Positions 1 to 8,630 of a stretch of 64,000 bases of DNA are shown in pieces. The notes under the pieces were generated by a model. That model worked only from the letters and a program-made list of their open reading frames with translations. It was not told where the DNA came from and searched no databases. Each line of letters starts with the position of its first letter. Position 1 is the stretch's first letter. This DNA comes from Pseudaeromonas paramecii (GTDB lineage Bacteria; Pseudomonadota; Gammaproteobacteria; Enterobacterales; Aeromonadaceae), in contig NZ_BAABFC010000009.1 of NCBI RefSeq assembly GCF_039540575.1, positions 124,001-188,000 of the forward strand. The letters are read 5' to 3'. Made by a program: the position numbers and the translations under genes.

Positions 1-69
1 ATTGATGATCTCAGATACCCGTCGACGGAAAAAGCTCGAATCATCAACTACTAATACTTTTACTGCCAT
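1..69 (-). CDS. cheB: Chemotaxis methylesterase CheB, N-terminal fragment
   Basis: Only the first 23 codons are present because the window edge cuts the gene. The translation begins MAVKVLVVDDSSFFRRRVSE, which is the start of a CheB receiver domain with its acidic pair (VVDDSS). The family removes methyl groups from chemoreceptor glutamates when the receiver is phosphorylated by CheA. It starts 28 bases after the cheA stop, which matches the cheY-cheZ-cheA-cheB order of polar flagellar clusters. The catalytic domain lies outside the window. Confidence 0.9.
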   Translation of the reverse strand, partial: MAVKVLVVDDSSFFRRRVSEIIN

Positions 70-97
70 CTGGTTGTCATTCTCGTCTGGGCGCTCA

Positions 98-2155
98 TCA
101 TCGACGACGAGCATAGGCCTTCAGCAGGCTCGGAATATCCAGAATCAAGGCGATACCACCATCGCTGGTGATGGTAGCGCCGGCCATGCCAGGGGTGCCG
201 TGCAACAGCTTGTCCAGCGGCTTAATCACCACCTCTTCTTGGCCTATCAGATTGTCCACCACAAAACCTACCTGTTTGGCACCGATCTGGACAATGACCA
301 CATGGCCCTTATCACGTCGGGTCGGCTTGCGATCCTTGGCCCGAACCAGCCAGTCTTGTAGGTAAAACAAGGGAATCGCCTTCTCACGGACTATGATGGT
401 CAACTGACCATCCACCATCTTGGAGTTACCCAAGTCCAGGTGGAAAATCTCATTGACGTTGGTAAGCGGCAACGCAAAGGTCTGAGCCCCCACCTCAATC
501 ATCAGGGTCGGCAAAATGGCCAAGGTCAATGGCACCTTGATCTCAAGGCGTGTACCAACCCCTAATTCGGAATGGATGTAGACAGAGCCATTGAGCTGGC
601 TGATGCTGGTCTTCACCACATCCATGCCCACACCACGACCAGAAATATCTGATATCTCCTGTTTGGTGGAAAAACCCGGGGCAAAAATGAGGTTATAGGC
701 CTCGTTGTCGCTCATCCGTGCAGCGGCATCTTGATCCAAGATGCCGCGTTTGATGGCGATCTGCTTGAGCTTCTCGGGATCCATACCAGCACCGTCATCC
801 TCGATGCACAGTAGGATATGATCCCCCTCTTGCGATGCGCTAAGGGTGATGGTGCCAACCCGTGGCTTACCGGCCTTGGCCCGAATCTCGGGCAACTCGA
901 CGCCGTGATCACAGGAGTTGCGAACCAAGTGAACAAGCGGATCCGCCAGGGCTTCAACCAAGTTCTTATCGAGATCAGTTTCCTCCCCCTCCATCACCAG
1001 GTTGATCTCTTTCTTGAGACTACGCGCCAAATCGCGAACCACGCGTGGGAAGCGGCCAAATACCTTCTTGATCGGTTGCATGCGGGTCTTCATCACCGCA
1101 CCTTGGAGATCGGCTGTCACCACATCCAGATTGGAAACGGCCTTGCTCATCTCCTCATCATTACTGGCGATACCCAGACTGACTAAGCGGTTACGCACCA
1201 GCACCAATTCACCGACCATATTCATGATCACATCCAGGGTGCGAGTATCCACCCGCACCGTGGTTTCAGCCTGGCTGGCTGCAGGAGGTGCCGACGGAGC
1301 AGACTTAGTTACAGCCGCGGTCTGAGGTTCAACATGCACCGGCTTATCTGCACTCGGCTCTTGCTCGATGCCGGCCTCAGTGTTGGCACCCGGCCCCTTG
1401 CCCTTGCCATGTAATTCATCCAACAACCGCTCGAACTCATCGTCATTGATCAGTCCGTCGGCCTCCTGCTGGGCCTCTACGGTTGGATTGGCCGGTTTAC
1501 CACCATGGGCACCTTTACCATGCAGTTGATCAAGCAGCGCCTCAAACTCATCATCCGTGATGTCACCCTCATCACTGATGACGTCTGCCTTGCTGCCAGG
1601 GGCATTACCAGAACCATGTAATTCATCCAGCAACCGCTCGAACTCATCATCGGTGATGTCATCAATGGAGCCAGCCGCTGTCGACTCCACCGGCATGGAC
1701 ATTGCTGGTTCTGGTTCCGGCCCGGGCTGCGATTTGGCCTGTTTGGCGGCCAACTCTTCGGCTGAGACAGGCTGACTCAGATCATGCAGCGCATGGAGCA
1801 AACTGGCGTCTGCCGCATCAAGGGGCTCACGATTCTGCACCTGGGCGAACATGGCATTGATAGTGTCGAGCGCCTGCAAGATCACATCCATCAACTCGGC
1901 ATCGACTGGACGCTGGCCATTGCGCAGCATATCAAACACATTCTCCGCCCCGTGGCAGATATCTACCAATTCGGTCAGCGAGAGAAAACCAGCCCCGCCC
2001 TTGACGGTATGGAATCCGCGGAAGATGGCGTTGAGGAGATCCCGGTCATCAGGACGTTTCTCCAGATCCACCAACTGTTCGGAGAGTTGTTCCAGGATCT
2101 CAGAGGCCTCTACCAGAAAGTCCTGCAGGATATCCTCATCAACATCAAAGCCCAT
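98..2155 (-). CDS. cheA: Chemotaxis histidine kinase CheA with repeat-containing P2 region
   Basis: This 685-residue cytoplasmic kinase phosphorylates CheY and CheB in response to receptors. Visible parts are an HPt domain with the phosphorylated His49 in FHTVKGG, a dimerisation segment from about 297, an ATPase domain with the N box (RNSCDHG, about 412-418) and G boxes (EDDGAGMD at 452, GRGVGMD near 506), and a C-terminal CheW-like domain. No folded P2 CheY-binding domain is recognisable. Its place (about 165-255) is taken by a low-complexity linker holding three copies of an acidic motif of the form DDEFERLLDELHG, at 169-181, 201-213 and 238-250. The Vibrio family has a linker region here implicated in polar array tethering, so docking and tethering are both possible roles. 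Confidence 0.97.
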   Translation of the reverse strand: MGFDVDEDILQDFLVEASEILEQLSEQLVDLEKRPDDRDLLNAIFRGFHTVKGGAGFLSLTELVDICHGAENVFDMLRNGQRPVDAELMDVILQALDTINAMFAQVQNREPLDAADASLLHALHDLSQPVSAEELAAKQAKSQPGPEPEPAMSMPVESTAAGSIDDITDDEFERLLDELHGSGNAPGSKADVISDEGDITDDEFEALLDQLHGKGAHGGKPANPTVEAQQEADGLINDDEFERLLDELHGKGKGPGANTEAGIEQEPSADKPVHVEPQTAAVTKSAPSAPPAASQAETTVRVDTRTLDVIMNMVGELVLVRNRLVSLGIASNDEEMSKAVSNLDVVTADLQGAVMKTRMQPIKKVFGRFPRVVRDLARSLKKEINLVMEGEETDLDKNLVEALADPLVHLVRNSCDHGVELPEIRAKAGKPRVGTITLSASQEGDHILLCIEDDGAGMDPEKLKQIAIKRGILDQDAAARMSDNEAYNLIFAPGFSTKQEISDISGRGVGMDVVKTSISQLNGSVYIHSELGVGTRLEIKVPLTLAILPTLMIEVGAQTFALPLTNVNEIFHLDLGNSKMVDGQLTIIVREKAIPLFYLQDWLVRAKDRKPTRRDKGHVVIVQIGAKQVGFVVDNLIGQEEVVIKPLDKLLHGTPGMAGATITSDGGIALILDIPSLLKAYARRR

Positions 2156-2167
2156 TCTTTCACTCCC

Positions 2168-2911
2168 TCAGAATCCTAAGCTTGACAGCAAATCGTCTAC
2201 ATCGTCCTGGCTGGCTACCACGTCAGGTCGTTCGTGTTTGTTATGGATAGGCCCTTCTGCCTCGATACCACTGCGCTGCGGTGCTTGTTGCGGCTCGCAG
2301 GGGGTATCCAACTGATCGCCGAACATGGTCAGAATCTCTACCAGCTTGCTTTCCACCTCGTGGACAAGCGCTATGACCTTACGGATCATCTGCCCGGTCA
2401 GATCCTGGAAATCCTGCGCCATGAGAATCTCGGTGAGCCGCTCCCGCAAGCGGTTCGCATCCAGCTCTGATTGCTTGATATGGTCATCCAGCTGATGACA
2501 TAACTGCTTGAATTGCAGCACATCCAGTTGTCGGGTCATCAATTGATGCCAGCCTGGCTGCACCGCCTGGATGCGCTCACTGAGCTGATCCGCCAGGGGA
2601 AGACAGGCATCCACCGCATCCATGGTGCGATTGGCGGCCTTGTCGGTCATCTCGATAACATAGTTAAGACGAGCTCGAGCATCCGGGATGTCTTGATTAG
2701 CGAGATCGGTCAGCCTGGGATCCAGTCTGAACTCTTGCAACGAGGTATGCAGTTGACGTGTCAGCTGCCCCACCTTCTCAAACAACATGTGCACATTGGG
2801 AACACAGATGTCGGCCAGCAGTGCCTCGGCATCTTGCTGCCGGTCTTGCTCCAATAGCGTGACCAGCTGTCTGGCTTGCTCAAGGCTGATTAGTGGCGCT
2901 TTGACCGTCAT
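2168..2911 (-). CDS. cheZ: CheY-P phosphatase CheZ
   Basis: CheZ dephosphorylates CheY-P and so resets the motor signal. The mostly helical protein contains the catalytic signature QDFQDLTGQ, with the Asp and Gln of the family active site. It ends in DDVDDLLSSLGF, the classical CheY-binding tail. I place the start at the ATG giving MTVKAPLISL, preceded by a G-rich stretch. An in-frame TTG six codons upstream at 2929 would overlap the end of cheY. The gene lies between cheY and cheA and is probably translationally coupled to cheY. Confidence 0.95.
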   Translation of the reverse strand: MTVKAPLISLEQARQLVTLLEQDRQQDAEALLADICVPNVHMLFEKVGQLTRQLHTSLQEFRLDPRLTDLANQDIPDARARLNYVIEMTDKAANRTMDAVDACLPLADQLSERIQAVQPGWHQLMTRQLDVLQFKQLCHQLDDHIKQSELDANRLRERLTEILMAQDFQDLTGQMIRKVIALVHEVESKLVEILTMFGDQLDTPCEPQQAPQRSGIEAEGPIHNKHERPDVVASQDDVDDLLSSLGF

Positions 2912-2921
2912 GCCCACCCCG

Positions 2922-3305
2922 TTAGCCAATGCGCTCGAAGATCTTGTCGAGCTTTTCCTTAAGAGTGGCGGCTGTAAAGGGTTTCACAATATAACCGTTC
3001 ACCCCCGCCTGAGCCGCTTCGATGATCTGCTCGCGCTTGGCTTCGGCAGTCACCATCAACACTGGAAGATGCTTGAGCTTTTCGTCCGCCCGGATGGCCT
3101 TGAGCAGATCAATCCCCTGCATCCCTGGCATATTCCAGTCGGTCACCACGAATTCGAAGTCACCATTTTTCAACATTGGTAGGGCCGTATTGCCATCATC
3201 GGCCTCATGGGTGTTGTTCAGACCCAAATCGCGGAGCAAGTTCTTGATAATCCGGCGCATCGTTGAGAAATCATCAACGATCAGGATCTTCATGTTCTTA
3301 TCCAA
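2922..3305 (-). CDS. cheY: Chemotaxis response regulator CheY
   Basis: This single-domain receiver, when phosphorylated by CheA, binds FliM and switches motor rotation. The sequence MKILIVDDFSTMRRI carries the acidic pair. The phosphoacceptor Asp lies in VVTDWNMPGM (residue 52 counted from MKIL) and the conserved Lys in IVKPFTA. The ATG at 3293 has no ribosome site at normal distance, whereas AGGAGG (3311-3316) lies five bases before the in-frame TTG at 3305, giving MDKNMKIL. That start is preferred and gives 127 residues. A hairpin sits directly upstream of the ribosome site. Confidence 0.95.
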   Translation of the reverse strand: MDKNMKILIVDDFSTMRRIIKNLLRDLGLNNTHEADDGNTALPMLKNGDFEFVVTDWNMPGMQGIDLLKAIRADEKLKHLPVLMVTAEAKREQIIEAAQAGVNGYIVKPFTAATLKEKLDKIFERIG

Positions 3306-3318
3306 TGTATCCTCCTGA

Positions 3319-3340
3319 TTGGTCGCTAATAAACGACCAA
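3319..3340 (-). promoter_or_regulatory. Hairpin directly upstream of the cheY ribosome site
   Basis: A 7-bp perfect inverted repeat (TTGGTCG and CGACCAA) with an 8-base AT-rich loop ends two bases before AGGAGG of cheY. There is no T-run, so it is not an ordinary terminator. It could influence cheY translation or mark an RNA processing site between fliA and cheY. No function is established. Confidence 0.35.
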
Positions 3341-3411
3341 GAAAAGCTTGAAACAACCTGAATTAATTATGCCTGACACTTACGATTGATTGTAGCGGAG
3401 CTATTGTGCGT

Positions 3412-4131
3412 TCAGTACCAATCTTTCATTCTGGCCCGGACGCGATGCATAGCCTGAGAGTGGATCTGGCTGACTCTGGACTCACTGACGTTTAAAATTT
3501 GTCCAATTTCCTTAAGGTTAAGCTCTTCATCGTAATACAGAGAGAGTACCAGTGCTTCCCGTTCTGGCAAGCCATCAATGCATTCAGCCAGCGCCGAGTG
3601 GAAGCGTTCGCTGGCCAGACCAGCGAATGATTCACCTTCGGTTGAGTCGTCTGACGAATCGCCGATCACATCCAAACTGACGCCCAAATCTTCAATACCG
3701 ATGATGCGTCCACAGGCCGCATCGTTCAGCATCAGGTGATATTCATCCAAAGAAACGCTGAGGTGATCCGCCACCTCTTTATCGCGAGCGTCCCTTCCCA
3801 GGGTTTGCTCTACGGCATCAATGGCGTCTGAGATCATTCGGCTGTTGCGATGCACGGAACGGGGTACCCAGTCACCACGGCGGATCTCATCGATCATGGC
3901 GCCACGGATCCGGATACCTGCGTAGGTTTCAAAACTAGCCCCTTTGCTTCCATCAAAGTTGCGCGAAGCTTCCAGCAGGCCAATCATGCCCGCTTGAATA
4001 AGATCATCTAGTTGCACACTGCTGGGCAGGCGAGCCAACAGATGCTGTCCGATCCGTTTGACCAACGGCGCGTGGCGTTCGATCAGGGCAGCAGCATCCT
4101 GCTGCCTGACATAGGCTTGCGCTTTACTCAC
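3412..4131 (-). CDS. fliA: Flagellar sigma factor FliA (sigma-28)
   Basis: FliA directs RNA polymerase to late flagellar promoters such as flagellin and flgM, and is held inactive by FlgM until hook completion. The 239-residue protein has region 2 (LDDLIQAGMIGLLEA and GASFETYAGIRIRGAMIDEIR), region 3, and a region 4 helix-turn-helix (LNLKEIGQILNVSESRVSQIHSQA). It starts with GTG, overlapping the end of flhG by 8 bases, so it is read through from flhAFG. FliA sites matching the family consensus are visible elsewhere in this window. Confidence 0.97.
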   Translation of the reverse strand: MSKAQAYVRQQDAAALIERHAPLVKRIGQHLLARLPSSVQLDDLIQAGMIGLLEASRNFDGSKGASFETYAGIRIRGAMIDEIRRGDWVPRSVHRNSRMISDAIDAVEQTLGRDARDKEVADHLSVSLDEYHLMLNDAACGRIIGIEDLGVSLDVIGDSSDDSTEGESFAGLASERFHSALAECIDGLPEREALVLSLYYDEELNLKEIGQILNVSESRVSQIHSQAMHRVRARMKDWY

Positions 4132-5014
4132 GTATCTCTTCCTGCATCACCGGCTGTTTTTGCAACAAGGTCTCGATGAAGAACTCCAGATGTCCTCCTG
4201 GCTGATTGGGTGTCGGCCAGCTGGCCACCTTGTTGGCAAGAGCGCGAAAGGCCAATGCCGCTGGCGACTTGGGAAACGCATCCACTATCACCTTCTGCTT
4301 CCTCACCGCCTGACGCACGTTGTTGTCGTAGGGGATACAGGCCACCAGCTCCAACGAGGCATCCAAAAAGCGATCCGTGACCCGCGTCAGTTTGCTAAAC
4401 AACTCCTGACCTTCCCGCAGGCTGCGAACCATATTGGCGACCACCTTAAAACGGAACACCCCGTATTCCCGGGTCAACAGCTTCATCAGCGCGTAGGCAT
4501 CCGTGATAGAGGTCGGCTCATCGCAGACCACCACCATGATGTCCTGCGCCGCTCGGGCAAAGCTCATCACCATGTCGGAGATACCCGCGGCGGTGTCCAC
4601 CAGCAGCACATCCACCGGCGTCTTGAGCTCGCTGAAGGCGCGGATGAGGCCAGCATGTTCAGCGGCGGACAATTCCACCATGGATTGAGTCCCGGAGGTG
4701 GCCGGAATGATCATCAAACCATGGGGCCCTTCGACAATGACTTCGTCCAGGGTGCACTCGCCAGAGAGCACATGGGACAGATTGCGGCGCACCCGTAGGC
4801 CCAGCATGACGTCAATGTTGGCCAGCCCCAAGTCGGCATCCAGCACCAATACCCGTTTGCCCTGGGCGGCCATGGCCACGGCGACGTTTAGCGTGACGTT
4901 GGACTTACCCACGCCGCCCTTGCCGCCGGTGACAGCCACCACCTTGACTCTGTTGTTTTGACGCATTCTGCGCAGACCGCTGGCTTGATCCATCTGTTGA
5001 TTCATTTTACTCAT
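4124..5014 (-). CDS. flhG: Flagellar number regulator FlhG (MinD-like ATPase)
   Basis: FlhG (FleN, YlxH) limits flagellar number, antagonises FlhF and, in relatives, inhibits the FlrA/FleQ master regulator. The protein has the deviant Walker A motif KGGVGKS at 32-38 and the MinD-type switch (LLVDTAAGI). Near the N terminus is the DQASGLRRM helix that stimulates the FlhF GTPase. The start is taken as the ATG in ATGAGTAAAATG, overlapping the flhF stop by 8 bases, which gives 296 residues. Upstream in-frame codons lie deep inside flhF and are not used. Confidence 0.95.
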   Translation of the reverse strand: MSKMNQQMDQASGLRRMRQNNRVKVVAVTGGKGGVGKSNVTLNVAVAMAAQGKRVLVLDADLGLANIDVMLGLRVRRNLSHVLSGECTLDEVIVEGPHGLMIIPATSGTQSMVELSAAEHAGLIRAFSELKTPVDVLLVDTAAGISDMVMSFARAAQDIMVVVCDEPTSITDAYALMKLLTREYGVFRFKVVANMVRSLREGQELFSKLTRVTDRFLDASLELVACIPYDNNVRQAVRKQKVIVDAFPKSPAALAFRALANKVASWPTPNQPGGHLEFFIETLLQKQPVMQEEIRE

Positions 5015-6398
5015 AAAACTCCGCGTGATCGCCTTCATCGGCCTCACTTCCCCAAAAATAGGGACGGGCGCTGTCATCGTCCATTTGCTGCAGTGCTGCC
5101 GCCACCAGACGGGGGGCATTGGCCAACTCAAGATCTTCGGGGACCCGCTGGCCGTTGGTGACATAGCTGATGGGCAAGGCATTCTGAATACAAACGCTAA
5201 TCACCTCCCCCAGATTAAGGCTTTCATCCAACTTGGTCAGAATGCAGCCACTGATGGGGACTCGACGAAAATGCTCCACCGCCTCTTGCAAGACACGCCG
5301 CTGCGAGGTGGCCGGCAACACCAGATAACTCTTGATCCGCACCCTGGCATTGCTCATCAAGGTGTCCAACTGCTCACACAGACGTACATCTCGCTGCCCC
5401 ATGCCGGCGGTATCGATCAATACCAGACGACGGTTACGCAACTGATACAAGGCGGCAGACAACTCTTCCTCGTCGCTGACCGAGCGGACCTGACAGCCCA
5501 TGATGCGACCGTAGGTCTGCAACTGCTCATGGGCACCGATGCGGTAGTGATCCGTGGTGATCAGTGCCACCTGATCCGGGCCATACTTGAGCGCAAAGCG
5601 GGCGGCCAGCTTGGCGATGGTGGTGGTCTTACCTACGCCGGTAGGCCCCAGCAATGCCACGGCCCCACCTTGGTTAAGAATGTCATCCTTACCGGTATGC
5701 AGCTGCTCTTCGAGCTGCTGCTGCAACAGCTGCCATGCCTCATGCACCGGCATCGCCTCCGGTACCACGGCCACCAGCTGATCGGCAAACGCCTCCGGGA
5801 AACCACCTTTGACCAACTGCTTGATCAGCAGGGCGCGCACCGGCTCGCGCCGCTCCACCTCCTGCCACATGAGACCGGACAGCTGGTGTTGCAACAGCTT
5901 ACGGATGGAGGCCATCTCGGCACGCATGGCTTCCATCTCCTTGTCACGGGGTGCCTGCGTTGCCGCTTGCCGTTGCGCCGGACGACGAACCGGCTCCGGT
6001 TCAGGAAACTGAGATTGTTCCGCCAGGGTTCTGGGGGCCCCTTGCGGCCGAGATTGCGGCTGCTGACGGGCCAACAGGGCGCCCAATGAGTCGGCAAAGC
6101 TCTCTTTAGCGTTATCAGAGCTGTCAGAATTTTGACTAACCAATCCGGATAGCTCGGAATAAGCCTCCATTTTTTTGGCTTTCGACGAGAGTTTGACGCT
6201 GTCATCCACCATGGTAGGCAGAGACGTTGGCGGGGTTTGCGCCGGGGGCGGTGCTGTTTGATAGTCCACGGCGGCAACGATTTCGATACCCCCTGAGACC
6301 TTCTTATTGGACATGATGACGGCATCCGGCCCCAAGGTCTCCTTGACCTCGGCCAGAGCCGTGCGCATGTCCTTGGCAAAAAACCGTTTAATCTTCAC
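5007..6398 (-). CDS. flhF: Polar flagellar GTPase FlhF
   Basis: FlhF is an SRP-family GTPase that marks the cell pole where the flagellum is built. The 463-residue protein starts with the typical MKIKRFFAKDMRTALAEVKE segment. A long basic, proline- and glutamine-rich linker (about 45-160) follows, then an N domain and a G domain with P-loop GPTGVGKT at 251-258 and the SRP-type motifs LIDTAGMGQRD and TKLDE. It lies between flhA and flhG in the usual flhA-flhF-flhG-fliA order. Confidence 0.96.
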   Translation of the reverse strand: MKIKRFFAKDMRTALAEVKETLGPDAVIMSNKKVSGGIEIVAAVDYQTAPPPAQTPPTSLPTMVDDSVKLSSKAKKMEAYSELSGLVSQNSDSSDNAKESFADSLGALLARQQPQSRPQGAPRTLAEQSQFPEPEPVRRPAQRQAATQAPRDKEMEAMRAEMASIRKLLQHQLSGLMWQEVERREPVRALLIKQLVKGGFPEAFADQLVAVVPEAMPVHEAWQLLQQQLEEQLHTGKDDILNQGGAVALLGPTGVGKTTTIAKLAARFALKYGPDQVALITTDHYRIGAHEQLQTYGRIMGCQVRSVSDEEELSAALYQLRNRRLVLIDTAGMGQRDVRLCEQLDTLMSNARVRIKSYLVLPATSQRRVLQEAVEHFRRVPISGCILTKLDESLNLGEVISVCIQNALPISYVTNGQRVPEDLELANAPRLVAAALQQMDDDSARPYFWGSEADEGDHAEFYE

Positions 6399-6413
6399 CT
6401 AAACCTCCAGGGG

Positions 6414-8516
6414 TTACTGCTGTCCCACGGCACAGACGATACGGATCTGTTTGTCATCCGGCACCTCCTGATAGGAGAGAACCCGCAAACCCGGAATGGC
6501 ATTTTTGACAAATCGCGCCAGGGTGGTCCGTAGCACGCCGGACGTCAGCAGTATGGCGGCCTGGCCTTCCAACTCCTGCTTTTGCGTGGCTTCGGTCAAG
6601 GAGCGCTGCATGCGCTCCGCCAAACCTGGCTCGATGCCGGCCCCCTCCGGGCCACCGGCCTGCAGGGACTGATGCAATATACGTTCCAAATCTGGGGCCA
6701 GGGTGATGACAGGAATGATGGACTCGGCACCGGCCACCTCCTGCACGATAAGACGGCGCAGGGCGATGCGGCAGGCGGCAGTCAACACATCGGTATCCTG
6801 ACTGCGGGGCGCGTATTCGATCAGGGTCTGAAGGATGGTGCGCATGTCGCGAATGGGTACGCCCTCGCCCAGCAGGTTTTGCAGCACCTTGGTCAAATTG
6901 CCCAGGGAGATGGTGCCCGGTATCAGCCCCTCGACCAGCTTGGGCTGAGCACGCCCCACCATATCCAGCAGGTTCTGAACCTCTTCATGTCCCAAGAGTT
7001 CGGCGGCGTGATTGGCCAGCAGCTGGCTCATGTGGGTGGCGATGACAGTTGCGGCATCCACTACCGTGTAGCCCAGGCTATGCGCCTGATCCACCTGATC
7101 ACGCCCGATCCAGATGGCCTCCAAGCCAAAGGCAGGGTCTTTGGTTTCAATGCCTTGCAGACTACCAAAGACCTGCCCCGGATTGATGGCCATCTCCCGA
7201 TCATGATAAACCTCCGCCTCCCCACTGCTGACCCCCATCAGTATGATGCGGTACTGATTGGGAGCCAGATCCAGGTTGTCACGAATATGCACAGGGGGGA
7301 TCAGGAAACCCAGTTCCTGGGACAGCTTCTTGCGCACCCCCTTCACCCGGTTGAGCAACTCGCCGCCCTGGGCCCGATCCACCATGGGGATCAGCCGATA
7401 GCCGACTTCCAGTCCTATGATGTCCACCGGCGTGACGTCATCCCAACTGAGCTCCTTGAGCTCAGGCACCCCCTTGCTCTCCACCGGCGCCAGGGCCTGC
7501 GCCCGACTGGCCTCCTGGGCCAGGCGGCGTTTGCGCTGCATCCACCAGGCGGCGAGGCCCGCCAGGGCCGCCAACGAGAGGAAGGAGAAGTGGGGCATCC
7601 CAGGTACCAGGCCCATGATGCACAGCACACCGGCGGCGATGATCAGCGACTTGGGTTCATCGAACATCTGGGTGAGCACCACCTCGCCCATGTCCTGCTC
7701 GGCGTTTTGCCGAGTGACTATGATGGCGGCGGCGATGGAGAGCAGCAGGGACGGGATCTGGGCCACCAGGCCATCACCTATGGTCAGCAGGGTGTAGATT
7801 TCGGTCGCCTCACCAAAGCTCAGCCCATGCTGAACCATACCGATGATGAAACCACCGATGATGTTGATAAACAGGATCATGATACCGGCGATGGCATCGC
7901 CCTTGACGAACTTGGAGGCACCGTCCATGGAGCCGTAGAAGTCCGCTTCCATGGTGACATCCAGCCGGCGGCGCTTGGCCTCATCCTGATTGATCAGACC
8001 GGCATTGAGGTCGGCGTCGATGGCCATCTGCTTACCGGGCATGGCATCCAGGGTAAAGCGCGCACTCACCTCTGAGATACGCCCGGCCCCCTTGGTGACC
8101 ACCACAAAGTTGATGATCATCAGAATGATGAAGACGATGAGGCCCACGGCATAGTTGCCACCAATCACCACGTTACCGAAGGCCTCAATCACGTGACCGG
8201 CTGCCGCGCCGCCATTATGCCCCTCCAGCAAGACCACGCGGGTTGAGGCCACGTTCAGCGCCAGACGCAGCAAGGTCGCCACCAGCAATACGGTGGGAAA
8301 CGCAGCAAAGTCCAGAGGACGGCGACTATAAACCGCCACCAGCAGCACAACCAGCGCCAGGGCGATATTGAAGGTAAACAGGATATCCAGCAGGAAGGCG
8401 GGCATGGGCAGCACCACCATCCCCAGGCTGGCCAGAACCAGCAGGGGCGTCCCGACCCCCTTGTTAAGCAGGGTGCGAAATTGGCCAACGTTCGGGATCA
8501 GGGCTCGTATATCCAT
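6414..8516 (-). CDS. flhA: Flagellar export gate protein FlhA
   Basis: FlhA forms the nonameric ring of the flagellar type III export gate in the inner membrane, and its cytoplasmic domain receives chaperone-substrate complexes. The 700-residue length is normal. The N-terminal half has multiple membrane segments and the conserved FHIPEP-family loop around KGAGRISEVSARFTLDAMPG. The C-terminal half is the soluble docking domain. The gene begins its own unit, with a sigma-54-type site 37 bases upstream, and leads the flhA-flhF-flhG-fliA operon. Confidence 0.97.
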   Translation of the reverse strand: MDIRALIPNVGQFRTLLNKGVGTPLLVLASLGMVVLPMPAFLLDILFTFNIALALVVLLVAVYSRRPLDFAAFPTVLLVATLLRLALNVASTRVVLLEGHNGGAAAGHVIEAFGNVVIGGNYAVGLIVFIILMIINFVVVTKGAGRISEVSARFTLDAMPGKQMAIDADLNAGLINQDEAKRRRLDVTMEADFYGSMDGASKFVKGDAIAGIMILFINIIGGFIIGMVQHGLSFGEATEIYTLLTIGDGLVAQIPSLLLSIAAAIIVTRQNAEQDMGEVVLTQMFDEPKSLIIAAGVLCIMGLVPGMPHFSFLSLAALAGLAAWWMQRKRRLAQEASRAQALAPVESKGVPELKELSWDDVTPVDIIGLEVGYRLIPMVDRAQGGELLNRVKGVRKKLSQELGFLIPPVHIRDNLDLAPNQYRIILMGVSSGEAEVYHDREMAINPGQVFGSLQGIETKDPAFGLEAIWIGRDQVDQAHSLGYTVVDAATVIATHMSQLLANHAAELLGHEEVQNLLDMVGRAQPKLVEGLIPGTISLGNLTKVLQNLLGEGVPIRDMRTILQTLIEYAPRSQDTDVLTAACRIALRRLIVQEVAGAESIIPVITLAPDLERILHQSLQAGGPEGAGIEPGLAERMQRSLTEATQKQELEGQAAILLTSGVLRTTLARFVKNAIPGLRVLSYQEVPDDKQIRIVCAVGQQ

Positions 8517-8552
8517 CAGACATCAATCATCAGTATCCAGTTGCCCTTATTA

Positions 8553-8568
8553 TGCAATTAATAAGCCA
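8553..8568 (-). promoter_or_regulatory. Sigma-54 promoter of flhA
   Basis: The minus-strand sequence TGGCTT-ATTAA-TTGCA has the GG and GC dinucleotides separated by exactly ten bases, as sigma-54 requires. It lies 37 bases before the flhA start in the intergenic gap after flhB. In Vibrio, flhA is a class II gene activated by FlrA, which agrees with this reading. Confidence 0.7.
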
Positions 8569-8630
8569 CTAGATAAGTGATTGAATTATGGTTTTTTCTT
8601 TTCAACGCGAATTAGGGCGTCAAAAAAACA

